Assembly (NCBI GenBank): GCA_916610825.1
Contig: OU744446.1
Span: forward strand, 18,773,959-18,837,958
Reading direction: 5' to 3'
Source: Haliclystus octoradiatus
Taxonomy: Eukaryota > Cnidaria > Staurozoa > Stauromedusae > Haliclystidae
Length of the DNA: 64,000 bases
Positions 21,691 through 39,110 of the stretch are shown piece after piece. A program made the position numbers and the translations under genes. Numbering within the stretch: the stretch's first letter is position 1; every line of letters begins with the position of its first letter. The notes under the pieces are model-generated. The model worked only from the letters and a program-made list of their open reading frames with translations, did not search any database and was not told the origin of the DNA.

Positions 21691-23570
21691 TATTTGATTT
21701 ATATAGCTACATATTTTTGTTGAATAAATATGATGTCAAAAGTGCGTGATCAAATTCGAAAAATCCTGCGGTTGTTGAAACTATACAGTCCAATTTAAAC
21801 CTCGACAGTAATTGAATATCTTTTCAAATGACGGATTATTTGTAGATACTCAAGGTACGCGATAACAAATATGTAGATCGCGAAGGTCATGCACGAAAGA
21901 TTCTATACTTGCGTCGAATAATTGTCCAAACTCCCCTGTTATATTTGATCATGCATATACAGTTACAAGAAAGTCGATTGGAGATACACAGGGAGACGCA
22001 TGCTTAAGTTTATATATATATATATACATCAATCATGTAACAAAAGTTGAACTGGTTCAACCTTTGAGCCAGCATATCAAAGACCCCGACATCCGCCGTA
22101 AGCATTTAATGGATACTATTGTTAAACGATACATCACATGGTCAACATTATCCAATGAAATCAGTTGACAAAAAACGTGGCTTTGTTTCCCGCCAATGTT
22201 AAATTAAAATGATATAATATTATAATGATATTATTAATCTGTATATTAAATTACGATAAAATACACTAAATTATGCTGAAATACTGAATGTACTGTATTA
22301 TGATTAATTAGTGATTAGCAAAGTGTATAGAACTAAAATATAGTAGAACGTGATAAAATACGTTGCATGCTACTATATAATTTGTAAAGAAGGGAGAGAC
22401 AATTGATCAGGGCAACTTCATCTATCGCAGGCTCTACCGCCGGTCCTACCGCCGTCACGATCGCAGACAGTATCGCCGGCAAATTTGCTATATGGGAACC
22501 AGGCTTAAGGTGTTTCTAAAATTCTCAGCTGGCCTCCTCACAGATATTGAACGAACCACATCTTGCGACGAGACAGAAACAAGTGATGGGTAGAGAGTCG
22601 GCCGTTATCAAAATGCAGTTGCTTTATCTATTTACATGTCAAACTGTTAAGCAATTTTGGCTTGAAACAAGTTGAACTGCCTTGAGACAAGCATAACATT
22701 CTTGCGAGAATTAAATTTTTCCTGTGTAAAGTGTGTATGTACAGTGTATTTGTTTATGTTGTATATAAAAGTCAAATGAATCCAACATTCTCTTCAAAAG
22801 CCAGATAAAGATAGCACATTACACTATACGCATGCAGCATTAACTATAAATATGTACTAAATTAAGAAAAAATTGATATGATTGTATACAGTAACAGTCT
22901 TGTAACAGTCGATAAGTTTTTCTTTATAAGGGATTAAAGGGTCACCACACGCTTTGCTTTCAACACTTCACTCGTGTCTTCCGCCATTTCCAAGTGTAGT
23001 AAATATGAATACAAACACGACAAAGTGTCTGGTAACCCTTTTCTAAAATAAACAAATTTCATAATCAAGTTTTTGTTTATATTGCGGAAGGTCATTCGAA
23101 TTTTGAATTAATGATTGAATTAAAGTTCAATTTAAACTCAATGTTTTCACTTACTAAAATGTGTTTGGATCAAATTCGAACTTCAAAACGTTAGTCTTTC
23201 GTAAATAGAGATAGCTTTGTTGTTATTATTTTTTTAGTAATACATTGCAGTTTCCTATTATTCTTCAGCTTTGAGAATGTGACAAAGTTTTATCGACAAA
23301 TTTCGACGGGAATTTTTGAAAAAATGTTTACCTTATTACCTGATTTCCAAGCACACGGACCAACCAATCAAATTTCGGAATTACGTTCGAATATGACGTC
23401 ATATTTTAGAATATGCTTTCCCAATAAGAAATGTTTCAATGTACACGCAAGCTAGTAAAACCAAGCTTTTGCATGAGCAAGCATGTGGATTGTGGAACAT
23501 CAATGCTCTTCCAACGCAACGGTTTCTCCTGAAGATTATCTGTCGATTTTATTTTTATTTCATTACAGAT
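21691..23570. other. non-coding interval with a palindromic MITE
   Basis: Holds a TA-rich run at about 22010-22027 and a GC-richer patch with ACCGCCGGTCCTACCGCCGT at about 22436. A short palindromic element lies at about 22936-23042 with ends AAAGGGTCACCACACGCTTTG and ACAAAGTGTCTGGTAACCCTT; it is related to the element at 31429-31582. Confidence 0.5.
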
Positions 23571-23801
23571 GGGATTGATATGAGTTACTTGATGAGGACT
23601 ACTTCCAGCAAGATAGCAACAGACGAAGAAGACAACTGTATAAATACCATTGACAATCTTCATTCATTATTAACGTCAGATCAACATTCTCTTAATGTGG
23701 AATATAGTTGTCAATGCTGTGATTCAAGTAGTCAATTATCATCTAGAGCAACTAGCAGTGATGAAAGTTTTTACTGTCACGAATGCATTGCAGTAACGTG
23801 A
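23571..23801 (+). CDS. terminal coding exon of an unidentified gene
   Basis: A strong acceptor (TTTATTTCATTACAG, ending 23570) opens a frame reading DGIDMSYLMRTTSSKIATDE and NTIDNLHSLLTSD, then EYSCQCCDSS and SFYCHECIAVT, ending at TGA 23799-23801. A polyadenylation signal AATAAA follows at about 23829. The two CxxC pairs (CQCC, CHEC) could bind one zinc ion. The same frame is open upstream to ATG 23439, so an unspliced 120-aa ORF is the alternative. Family not recognised; upstream exons not found. Confidence 0.45.
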   Translation, partial: GIDMSYLMRTTSSKIATDEEDNCINTIDNLHSLLTSDQHSLNVEYSCQCCDSSSQLSSRATSSDESFYCHECIAVT

Positions 23802-24284
23802 CAAAATTTGGACACTGTAAATACGTAAAATAAATTCATGTAAACTTTTATTGCGAAAAAATTGTACAATTGTAAATATTAATTTGATGATGGAAATCTA
23901 TTGTGTTTTGTTTTTACCATTTCTTGTGCATTTCCCTGATTGCAGTATTTGAACTATGATTTTGAGTTTATGATTAAGTTTGTGATAAGGGTTATTTATA
24001 CATAAATCAAATGATTGCTCTTAAGACTTTGAACGATCAACGGAGGATGAGTCTGGCAGAAAAGTAGTATCGGGATTATCTCATTGCAGATTGTGAATGA
24101 TCAACCATGACAACAAAGAGTAGTAAACAGTTGCTGGAAACAAGTATATAAAACAAAATGATGTATTTTATACAAAGAAGAGAAGATGTTATACGAACAT
24201 AAGATCAATTATAATGGCATATATTGATGTATAGAACATCCTTTTCTGTTACATACTTAAGCTTGTAGATATTTTACATTGTAA

Positions 24285-30312
<6,028 letters not shown>

Positions 30313-32021
30313 CTGAAAACAATCAAGAGACAATTGCAATAGAGCTTATGGAATTTTAAGGAATTCTTTCACAAGAATGTGTAGGCCTAGGCCTACATAT
30401 TAAGCAGATTTTTAAATAACTACAGTAGTAAATATCCTCTTAATAGTCTTTCAACACCAGCATAGTCGTCAAATCTTTTACCCAAAAAGTAACCTTTTTC
30501 AACTGGTATATAAGGGGACTGGAAATGATCTATAATCATCAACTTCCTTTAATATCATTTTTATGTTAATCTTACTTTTGTTATTGTATTAGGCTGTATG
30601 TAAGTGGAATTATTTGTGAATGTAGTCCCTTGTATTTGTCTGATGTATTTTACATGACAAATATATCAAATCAAATCAAATCAAATCAATCGCACTTAAC
30701 TAACTTAGAGCTAATCATCAGAAAAAATTATGAAAAAGTGTGCACCTGAATTAGTCACAGGCCCTATTGTCAAGATTTAGTAGGTCATCTAGAAACACAA
30801 ATGACCAAATGTGTAAATTCTGTTTCAACTGATTTTCAAAATTCTTTTTGCATCCGGTACCTTGAAACATTTACTATAAATCTACTGCGAGCTTTTTAAA
30901 TAAAATAAGAAATAAAAAAGCTATTCAGCTTTGAAACTGCATACACGGTGACAGTTAACGTTTTTCTTCAACTAACATTTATCGTAATAACTTTTTTTAT
31001 TTTTCAGTTCAGTTTCAGTTCATCAAAACTTTTTGATAACAATCCAATAAATATCTCAATAATGGCTACGATTTACAAAACGACATTTAGCTCAAGATGT
31101 TTTTAATTATTGAAAAGCGTGGGAAATGAGTTATTGGTCGTGTAACATGCAAAATAAAAACACAGAATGAAAGACAATTATAGGCTACGCTGTTTCAAGG
31201 TAAACATAACATTTAAATAACAATTACTGCATTAATTTGCTAAAGAACTATTGTACCACTTATATTACAGACGTTCTTGGATATGTCATTCTTTATTCGA
31301 CAAAATCTATCTTGTTGTGGGATTCTCTTCATGCTTGGTTTATGAATTAAAATTGAATTTTAAATTGTGAATTCATGGATTGAAAATTCGTTGCCAAATG
31401 AGATTCCGACATTTGTTTTATGCTAGAAAAGGATTACCACATGCTTGCAAATGTTTGTATTCATATTTACTAAACTCGAAAATGTTGGGAGACACTCGGG
31501 AAGCTAAAAATCACTCTGTCTCTCAACATTTTCTCGTTTAGTAAATATGAATACAAACATGGCAAGTATGTGGTAACCTTTTAATACAAGACCATGAAAC
31601 ATATGACATACTAGAAATAGATTAAATGTAATATATACCAGTTTTTCTCTTAATGTATATAGTCAGCTATTGAACATATTTTATAAATAATATAATATAA
31701 ATGCATTTAAAAATTACAATGAAAATAAAATTAAATTATCAACAAAGGTCAGAAGATTACATATAATTTGGACAAAGCTGTAGTACTAGACACTGCACAA
31801 CATTTCCCAGTTATCTGTCAAATCAATCTCATTGAGTTTGAAACATCTAATAAGACCTTTTTAAAAACATAATATAAAAAAGAGTATTGGCCTGCCCAAA
31901 CTGCCCAGATGAACCAGCCACCAAGAAAAATATAACAACATAGAGTTCAAGTTACAGTTATTTTTCGTTTAAAGATGGAAAGTCAACAGTAAGAGTTGAG
32001 CAAGAAATACCTAAATGGTTA
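30313..32021. other. non-coding interval with microsatellite
   Basis: An (ATCAA)n tract at about 30664-30690 ends a stretch that looks like a retroelement tail (30550-30690). The MITE at 31429-31582 lies here. No further exon of TGS1 was recognised. Confidence 0.45.
31429..31582. repeat. palindromic MITE
   Basis: Arms pair over most of their length: left GGATTACCACATGCTTGC and TGTTTGTATTCATATTTACT, right AGTAAATATGAATACAAACA and GGCAAGTATGTGGTAACC. Relatives lie at about 22936-23042 and, more diverged, about 51507-51715. Confidence 0.75.
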
Positions 32022-32851
32022 AATTCTAATGTACAAAGCAATGAATGGAATGGCACCAGATTACTTATCAGAAAGGTGTGTATCGTGATCTCATGATGAA
32101 CATGATCGATCTCTCAGATCTGCTTCAAATTGTGAACTGGTTGTAACACATTGCATAAATAAATATGGAACTTTTGCATTCAAAGTTGCAGGCCCTTCAA
32201 ACTGGAACGGCTTACCTAATGCCATCCGTAAAGCAAATTCTTTATATATATTTCGCCGTCAACACACTATATTTTTACAGTCACAGCATAGTATAGTCTA
32301 TTTTAGATCATCTGGAATGTACTATTGTAGATATACATTTCAAATTATAATAATAGTCAGAGAATCAGACAGTCATGTTTGCTACTTGAAGTTTGAATAG
32401 ATTGCCTGATGATCGCCTCGGCGTGAAACTTCAAGTAGCAAACATGACTGTCTGATTCTCTGACTATTATTATTTAAGCTCTGCTATATTTTGCATAGAG
32501 CCCTATATTCAATCAGTAAGACAACGTTTTACAAACATTTTAAATTCTATATACAAGTTTATTCAAGTATTATTATTCATAGTAGGTACACCTTTTGTTC
32601 CTTTGTTTTTGTTATTTATTTACTAACCTTTGACTTATTTTTTAATTTTATTAATTTATCATTCATTTTTATTTTCTATTAAATTCCTCCAGAGACTGCT
32701 TTTCATTTTATTTGAATTATAACGCAAATTACTTTGTAAATGTACATAAGATTTATTTTTATTTTTATTATTAGATCTGTACAGCGCCGTTGTGGAGATT
32801 TTTCTCAAAAGGGCGCTATATAAATACACATCTATTATTATTATTATTATG
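32022..32851 (+). mobile_element. L2/CR1-like LINE, 3' end
   Basis: A degenerate frame with one in-frame TGA reads YKAMNGMAPDYLSER, then RSLRSASNCEL and KYGTFAFKVAGPSNWNGLPN with AIRKANSLYIFRRQ. This is the RT C-terminal pattern of L2/CR1/Jockey-type elements. The 3' end shows GGGCGCTATATAAAT followed by (ATT)n at about 32830-32851, the usual tail of such LINEs. Interrupted by the hairpin at 32347-32473. Confidence 0.78.
32347..32473. repeat. perfect 48-bp inverted repeat with hammerhead-like loop
   Basis: Arms 32347-32394 and 32426-32473 are exact reverse complements; the loop is 31 bases. The junction reads CTGATGA (32406-32412), a CGC/GCG stem, then GAAAC (32425-32429), the core order of a hammerhead ribozyme. 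Lies inside the LINE 3' region. Confidence 0.85.
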
Positions 32852-34260
32852 AAGTTAATTTTAAGTTAAGCTCTGATTTTCCATTAGTAAATCGTCAGTA
32901 ATATTTAACACTATTGTAATATTTAACGTGAGCATCACTTGATTATAATTATCATTCTACTTGATGAATAATATTCATCATTTGTTTTATTGCTATAAAA
33001 GCAAACGTAGGCTATATCAATTTGAAGATCAGATCTTGTCGCAATCAAAGAACATTCGTGAAATGCGTCTAACTTTAAAGAAGGGGAGCAAAAGTTGACA
33101 AATTCAGTGAGTCAGCAATTGACTTTTCTAACCCACCCTGTGGAATTCCCTCTCATCGCTGTGGAGGTGGATTTTTGTATTGAATTTAGTGAAAAAAATA
33201 TGCATCTTCCATTGTTATCATATAATTTTAGCAGAAAAATCAATGTTATAAAATACAAAGTGGATATAGTCCCGGTAACTGGGTCTTTGGTTGAGAAAAT
33301 ATTGTAGGCCTATTATATATTTTCCGCAATGTAATTATCAGATAAATTTGATAGTTTTTAGTAACTTATAGAATAGTTAGGCTATACTGTAACTGTAACT
33401 GTAACTTGAAAGTTTGCAAAGTTAACAGAGTTGAAAGACAGAAAGGGTTATGAGCAAGCGTATTTGACTACCGAGACTCTTGCTTTTTTCAACAAAACAC
33501 CCGGTTACCAGGGGAGGGTGTGGGAAACCAACTAGCAACTAGCAACTAGATATAATTTCTTCGTAAAAGCAATAGGCTACTTCATATACAATTCCTGTTG
33601 AAATACTCAAGATTCATAAATACTAGTTTCTCAGATAAAATATAACTTCAGGATCTTTGCAATTAACAGCCAAATTCAATAAAAACGCATAAAACAAGAA
33701 AAGTAGCGGTTGTCCGTGATAATGAACTGAGCGTCTTTGATTGCATATAGTGGCAAGTCCTTCAAACTTCGTGGCTCCAGGCCGAACCTTTAGCCATGAC
33801 AAAAACATTGTAATTTGTAAATATTTATAACTTGAAAGATACATTTCGATTCTCATTGTTATCATATACACTATAAAGTATCTTGAATGTACTAAATTGA
33901 AAAGAAATGTCATCAAAGATAGTTCTCTTGACTCTAGAAGCTGCAAAAACAACAGCTATAATAGCAGAATAGCAGGCAAACGACCAATTCGGAGAGACTA
34001 ACTAGACCATGCCCTAACAGTCTAGTTAGTTTAATTTTATCTGAATGGATTCAAGATTTGTAGTCCCATATCAATATCAGATAACCTAGCTCTCAAGATG
34101 ATCAATACAAAACGGTCATCAGTAACGATTGGACAGGGCTCCTGTTGGGAAATTGGTACTAGTACCAACGCAGTCACCTGCTCCACCCGGGCAATTTGTA
34201 AGTTTGACTGTACTTTCCTTAAAAACTACGGTTTTAGTAAAACCTCAGGGCTGGTAAACA
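32852..34260. other. non-coding interval
   Basis: AT-rich; no gene or RNA recognised. Confidence 0.4.
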
Positions 34261-34270
34261 GGCTATCAAG

Positions 34271-35280
34271 CGGTGGGTGTAAAATACCGACCCGCCGACT
34301 CGCCGACCACACAGACCAGCTTGATTTAATCTAGAATTTCCGGGTTGACATGACGAATACTTCACGGCGTTGTACAGAATATTTTGTAAGAACTTTCTGC
34401 TGACTGAAGATTAATAAATTTTTTTCAATAGGTATGTTCTCCGTCGAATTAATTTTTCAAATTTGTTCAGCTCAACAATTCAACTGGAAGAGCATCGACA
34501 CAATTGTGGCAAGCACATCAATCCACGTTGTTTTTGTTTCGTAGTATTAATTTATACATATTTACGAGATGTGGATTGTTATTATTCCTGTTGTTGTTAT
34601 GTGGAACTTTGATTGTAAATTTCATGTAAATTTAAACAATCATTCAAGCTTTAAAAAATGTGCTTTACTTAATTTTCTGTATTCTTTCCTTTACTTTAGT
34701 ACCAACGTTATAATATTATACCCTAAATGCTCGATCAAGTATATCGTCCTTGTTCACCTTTGCATCTTCGTAAATATGTATTACTACGAAACATAAACAA
34801 CGTGGATTGATGTGCGTGCCATAATTGTGTCGATGCTTTCCCAAGTTGAATTGTTGAGCTGAACAAATTGGAAGAACTAATTCGATGGAGAACTTACCTA
34901 TTAAAGAAAATTTATAAATCTTCATGACTTCAGCAGACATCGTATTTATTTGCAAGATAATAAATAATGAAGCAAAAGTTGCACTTGCACGGACCGTCGG
35001 ACGAGTGTGTACATTCCCATCTAAATCATATACAGTATGCCTTGGAAGTTCAATTCTAGCCTATTCATGCTTTGAGGGTCACTAAATATGAAGCTTATCA
35101 CATCTATCGGTCATATTTATTGGAGAGAAATAATAAATATCGTATATATGAATCAAAAGTTCGTACAAAATATTCTGTACAACGCCGTGAAGTATTCGTA
35201 ATGTCAACCCGGAAATTCTAGATTAAATCAATCTGGTCTGTGTGGTCGGCGAGTCGGCGGGTCGGTATTTTACACCCACC
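34271..35280. mobile_element. MULE-like foldback element with long terminal inverted repeats
   Basis: The outer inverted repeats start GGTGGGTGTAAAATACCGAC at the left and end GTCGGTATTTTACACCCACC at the right. They continue through CCGCCGACTCGCCGACCACA and a region around GAATACTTCACGGCGTTGTA. A second, inner pair (about 34430-34560 and 34765-34905) includes CAACGTGGATTGATGTG. Flanks are GGCTATCAAG (34261-34270) and GGCTATTAAG (35281-35290), a 10-base duplication with one mismatch. Long TIRs with 9-10-bp TSDs fit Mutator-like elements. No transposase frame, so non-autonomous. Confidence 0.8.
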
Positions 35281-35290
35281 GGCTATTAAG

Positions 35291-35398
35291 ACATGAGAGC
35301 GACTGCAAAATTTTGCCAAGCCTGAACTACAATTTTTAGTGTATCGATGTTACGAAAACAATTCTGGCTTGGCTAAATTTTGCAGTTGATGTCATGTC
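35291..35398. repeat. short palindromic element
   Basis: ACATGAGAGCGACTGCAAAA then TTTTGCCAAGCC at the left pair with GGCTTGGCTAAATTTTGCAG and TTGATGTCATGT at the right. It abuts the duplication of the MULE-like element. Confidence 0.65.
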
Positions 35399-38028
35399 GC
35401 AGCGAAGCGAAGGTCGTAGTCAGGTGATAAATTACGGCGTATTTCCTGTAAACACACGCAGCACGCACGCAAGTTACAGACATCGGTTGCTAGTTTGTTT
35501 CCACACCAAGCCTGGTTACCAGGACTCTATCCACGTCCTATTAAAATACTAACAATTAGTGTAGGTCCAGTAACTGGACCTTGTGTGATAAAACTTTCAG
35601 ATCAAATACCAAAAATTAATAAACAATCGAGTAAGTCACTGAATAATACGGAGAGTGAGCTTTGGAGGAGAACATGAGACACAATACGCATTGAAAGGAT
35701 TTACAATTACTCAAGACATCTTAATCTTTTCCTTCATAAAATTGAATTCATCTCAAATCAATTGAGTCGATTGAAATGTATAGAGGCCAACCGGTCAAAT
35801 TAATGAATTTAACGTAGCTATATCTACAAAGAAAAACTTTATTTTTTGTGCTGAAAGGAAGCCAGAACACATTAATTATTACAAATTACAAATAATCAGT
35901 CAAATTTCAAAATCTGAAGTCATCAATAAAAAAGCACTTTCAATCCGATCCGATCCGAAGACCTAACATATCAACCCGAATCTGGCCCGATAAGATCTGA
36001 TCGCGTTCGGTTCGGATTCACAAATCTTTATTGCAATATATATATAACATCTGATATAATATTATCATATGATAGTATAAATGCCTACCCTATATATTTT
36101 TGATCTTAACAATCTCAGCAAGTAGGCCTGTGATTCTCATGGCAGTCTATCAAAATACTAAGAGTTTGTTGGAAATAGAATTTTAGGCCTATAAGTAAAA
36201 ACAAGATGTGAAAAATGAGCCTCATAGTGCTACTTGTTATCAAATTTTCAAGAATGGGAGCATCAACATTCTTTTAAAATGAAATAGAATTGTATAATAA
36301 GTCGCGATAATAATTCGATATTGATGTTATGTTACGCATGAAAGAAAAGACGATTATGAATAAATTAGTTGTTTTTGATAGAAAAAAGAAAACAACTCAT
36401 TTTGACAGATTCGTGATATGCATATTTATTCAAAATTTCTTAAACAGACACGATGAATTATAGAATGGAAATGTTCAGTGCAGCCTTAAAGATATATAAA
36501 TACCATAGCCGATGGTAATATTTAAATGCTCATGTTATGATGTATGATGAAAAAGATTTACTTATATAGAAAAATTAATCTACTTTACCATGCATTTGAT
36601 CGCGGTATGAAATGATCTTTCTTTGTCAGAATTATTTCGAATATAAGACAATTTATATTTCATTCTTAGCGGGTTTACATTCTCCTTCGATAAAATATGG
36701 TTGTTAACTTATTATTGATTGGTGTATTTACTTAGAGAACCTGCAGTTATGTATATAAATGTTGTTCGGAGATTATGCCGCTCGTATAGTTTTTATTTGG
36801 ATCTCGTTTGGAAAATGGTAAGTTATATTTTAATAATAATGTTTGCTATGATCGATTATTATATGCAACCTTTTTGCTTTTTATTTTGTAACACAAGGTT
36901 TGTTACACTCATCCAAACTGTATTAACTATTGAAAAATGTTCTTGAATTATGTTTCGCTGGAAATATTATAATTACTGTATCATTTATCACAAATCATAC
37001 GCTCAATTCAATTTAATTTTGTTGAATTAGATATATCTTGATTTTAACTTTACTAAATGTTCATCAACGATAAGAACAAGACACTGCTATTTTTATTCTC
37101 AAACCTGTAGTGTCTTATTCTTATAGCAAATCAACAAAATGAAATTTTAATTTTAATCGACGTTTACAATTCCTTCATTAATTATGGAAGAGAAATCTGA
37201 AAATAATAGCCTGCCCGCTCATAATCAAATGATTCATATTTTTGACTCATGGTTAAGTAAGTGACCTTGAGTCTATCCTGTCATGGTGGAAACATTTTCA
37301 TTTCATTTCACTTCAGTTCATTTCATTTCATTTCATTTCATTTCATTTCATTTCATTTCATTTTTGACTAAATCTATTGTTCTTTTGAAATAACGTTCAA
37401 CATACTGCTTTGCGTGCTAACAAAGGTCGAACAAAAAACGATTGTGCAAGAAACACCATTTTACTGTTAAAAATACAATGGGCATGCTGTGTGATTATTC
37501 CAAATTTTTAGCCAAATTTTTTTGACAAAAATTGTTTTCCATTGCCCGCCATGATGGCCGACTCGCAGCTTCGCGAGATTACAATTGCATTATGAAATGA
37601 AATGTCTTCTAATACTCCTGGATTTACATCGTGATTATCTTTTCATTGGTAGAACACATGATTGTTTTCTTCTTCTTGTCATTTGAAATGGTTAATGAAA
37701 GGTTTTAATCGTTCTGTAACATCACTATTTGAGGTGAAACTTCGAAGATAATTTTTGTTGTGTTTTGACCATAACAACTTTTAAACCGACAATGCATCAT
37801 TTGTTTGGGGGCTTAGACAAAACAGTATTATATATTTATTGTTTGTATTGTTTTCTGAAGTTATTTATTACATCAAACTGCTAAGCCAATCGTCATGGTT
37901 TTATTTGGTTTATTAAAATGTTTTAATTCTGCTGCGACATCAGCTTAAGGAGAGACAATTTTGCACGTCATTTACAACTCATACCTGTATTATAAGTAGT
38001 GAAAATCACTTCATTAATTCTATCTTGG
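35399..38028. other. non-coding interval with microsatellite
   Basis: No gene seen. A (TTTCA)n tract covers about 37296-37365. A patch with repeated GATCCGA words lies at about 35940-36015. Confidence 0.45.
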
Positions 38029-38098
38029 TATGGTCTAGTGGTGGAGAGACTGCATCAGGCGCGTGGGGTTTGGAGTTCAATCCCATCGGTCGACATTA
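38029..38098 (+). repeat. tRNA-derived SINE or tRNA pseudogene
   Basis: An A-box-like TGGTCTAGTGG (about 38034) and a B-box-like GAGTTCAATCC (about 38074) occur at tRNA spacing, but the acceptor stem does not pair. T-rich low-complexity sequence follows to about 38360. Confidence 0.4.
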
Positions 38099-38397
38099 GC
38101 ATTTTTTTCTTTTTTCTTTGATTTATTATTTGGATATATTGTTCTTTATATTATTATATTATTTGGATAATGTTTTAATTTATTTTATTTTATTTGATTG
38201 AAGTTGATTTTTTTATTTGATCTGATTTTTATATCATTCGATTGGATTGATTTACTTTTTTGAATTTGATTTGATTTTATTTTTCTTTGCATGATGATTT
38301 GATTGATTTGATATTCTATTGAATTTGATTTCAATTGGTTTATTTTGATTATTATATTATTCACCATGAGTCCGAGCGTAGCGGAGCTATTTTTATA

Positions 38398-39110
38398 TTA
38401 AATAATTAATTGTAATTTGCGATAAAAAACACACAATATAATTGCAAATTTTCGAAATAATCTTATTTCATCTTCAGGCAAATTGTAAAAGAGAGAGTTT
38501 AAAAAGTTTACATGGGTATTTATAGGGAAATAATTATCAGCAGACAAGTACATGTTTCTGGCCATTAGCCTTCATCAGTCCTTTGAAAAAAAGTTTGTAG
38601 AACTTAAAGGTTCTGAATAAATGATGATGATGATGATGAGTACTGCTCAGTGAGCGAACAAGGAACTGACTTCGGTATGTCCCTAGGTCAAGATGAGGAT
38701 TCATCATATCAAAAAAAAAACATCTGTGTCATACCAGAGTGTTAAAACTAATGCATATCGCAAATAGTATAGACACATCCCAAGTCGATAGTGCTCAAAT
38801 TGCGCATGAATTGAGACATACATAGCAGCAGATAAGTACATGTTTCTGGCCATTAGCCTTCATCAGTACTGCTCAGTGAGCGAACAAGGAACTGACTTGG
38901 GTATATACCTAGGTCAAGATGAGTTAGTAAATGTGGTGAAAAATTCACCACATCAAAAAAACATCTGTGTCATACCAGAGTGCTCAAACTACCGAAGTAG
39001 TGGGCAATGCATATCGCAAATAGTATAGACACATCCCAAGTCGGAAATAATTATATATCTATTTAAATTTATCGGAATATATTATACTTTTTAACAATAG
39101 GCAAACAATA
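38398..39110 (-). repeat. second copy of the 5.1-kb MITE, interrupted by a tandem segment
   Basis: The left part (GCGATAAAAAACACACAATA, then CTTCAGGCAAATTG, then AAGAGAGAGTTTAAAAAGTT) and the right part (AAATTTATCGGAATATATTA, CTTTTTAACAATAGGCAAAC) both match the element at 5084-5327 in reverse. Bases about 38537-39046 are foreign to it. A hammerhead-like core (CTGAAGA, GAAAT/ATTTC stem, GAAAA) is on the minus strand at 38449-38477. Confidence 0.65.
38537..39046 (-). repeat. tandem ~288-bp units with hammerhead-like cores (Penelope-terminus-like)
   Basis: Two related units start at about 38538 and 38826. Each contains, on the minus strand, CTGATGA, a GGC...GCC stem and GAAACATGTACTT (38554-38578 and 38842-38866), then shared words such as CATCTGTGTCATACCAGAGT and ATAGACACATCCCAAGTCG. 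The first unit has a 60-base extra segment (about 38579-38640) that ends in a (GATGAT)n run. Confidence 0.6.

Noticed and set aside
22432..22515. Open frame with Ala/Gly/Thr repeats (IAGSTAGPTAVTIADSIAG)
   Set aside because: Short, no splice sites or homology; probably a degenerate tandem repeat of a CCGCC-containing word.
38029..38098. Functional tRNA gene
   Set aside because: The acceptor stem does not pair and the anticodon arm is unclear.
38185..38367. Minus-strand ORF rich in N, I, K, Q and S
   Set aside because: Arises from a T-rich GATTTGATTT low-complexity tract.
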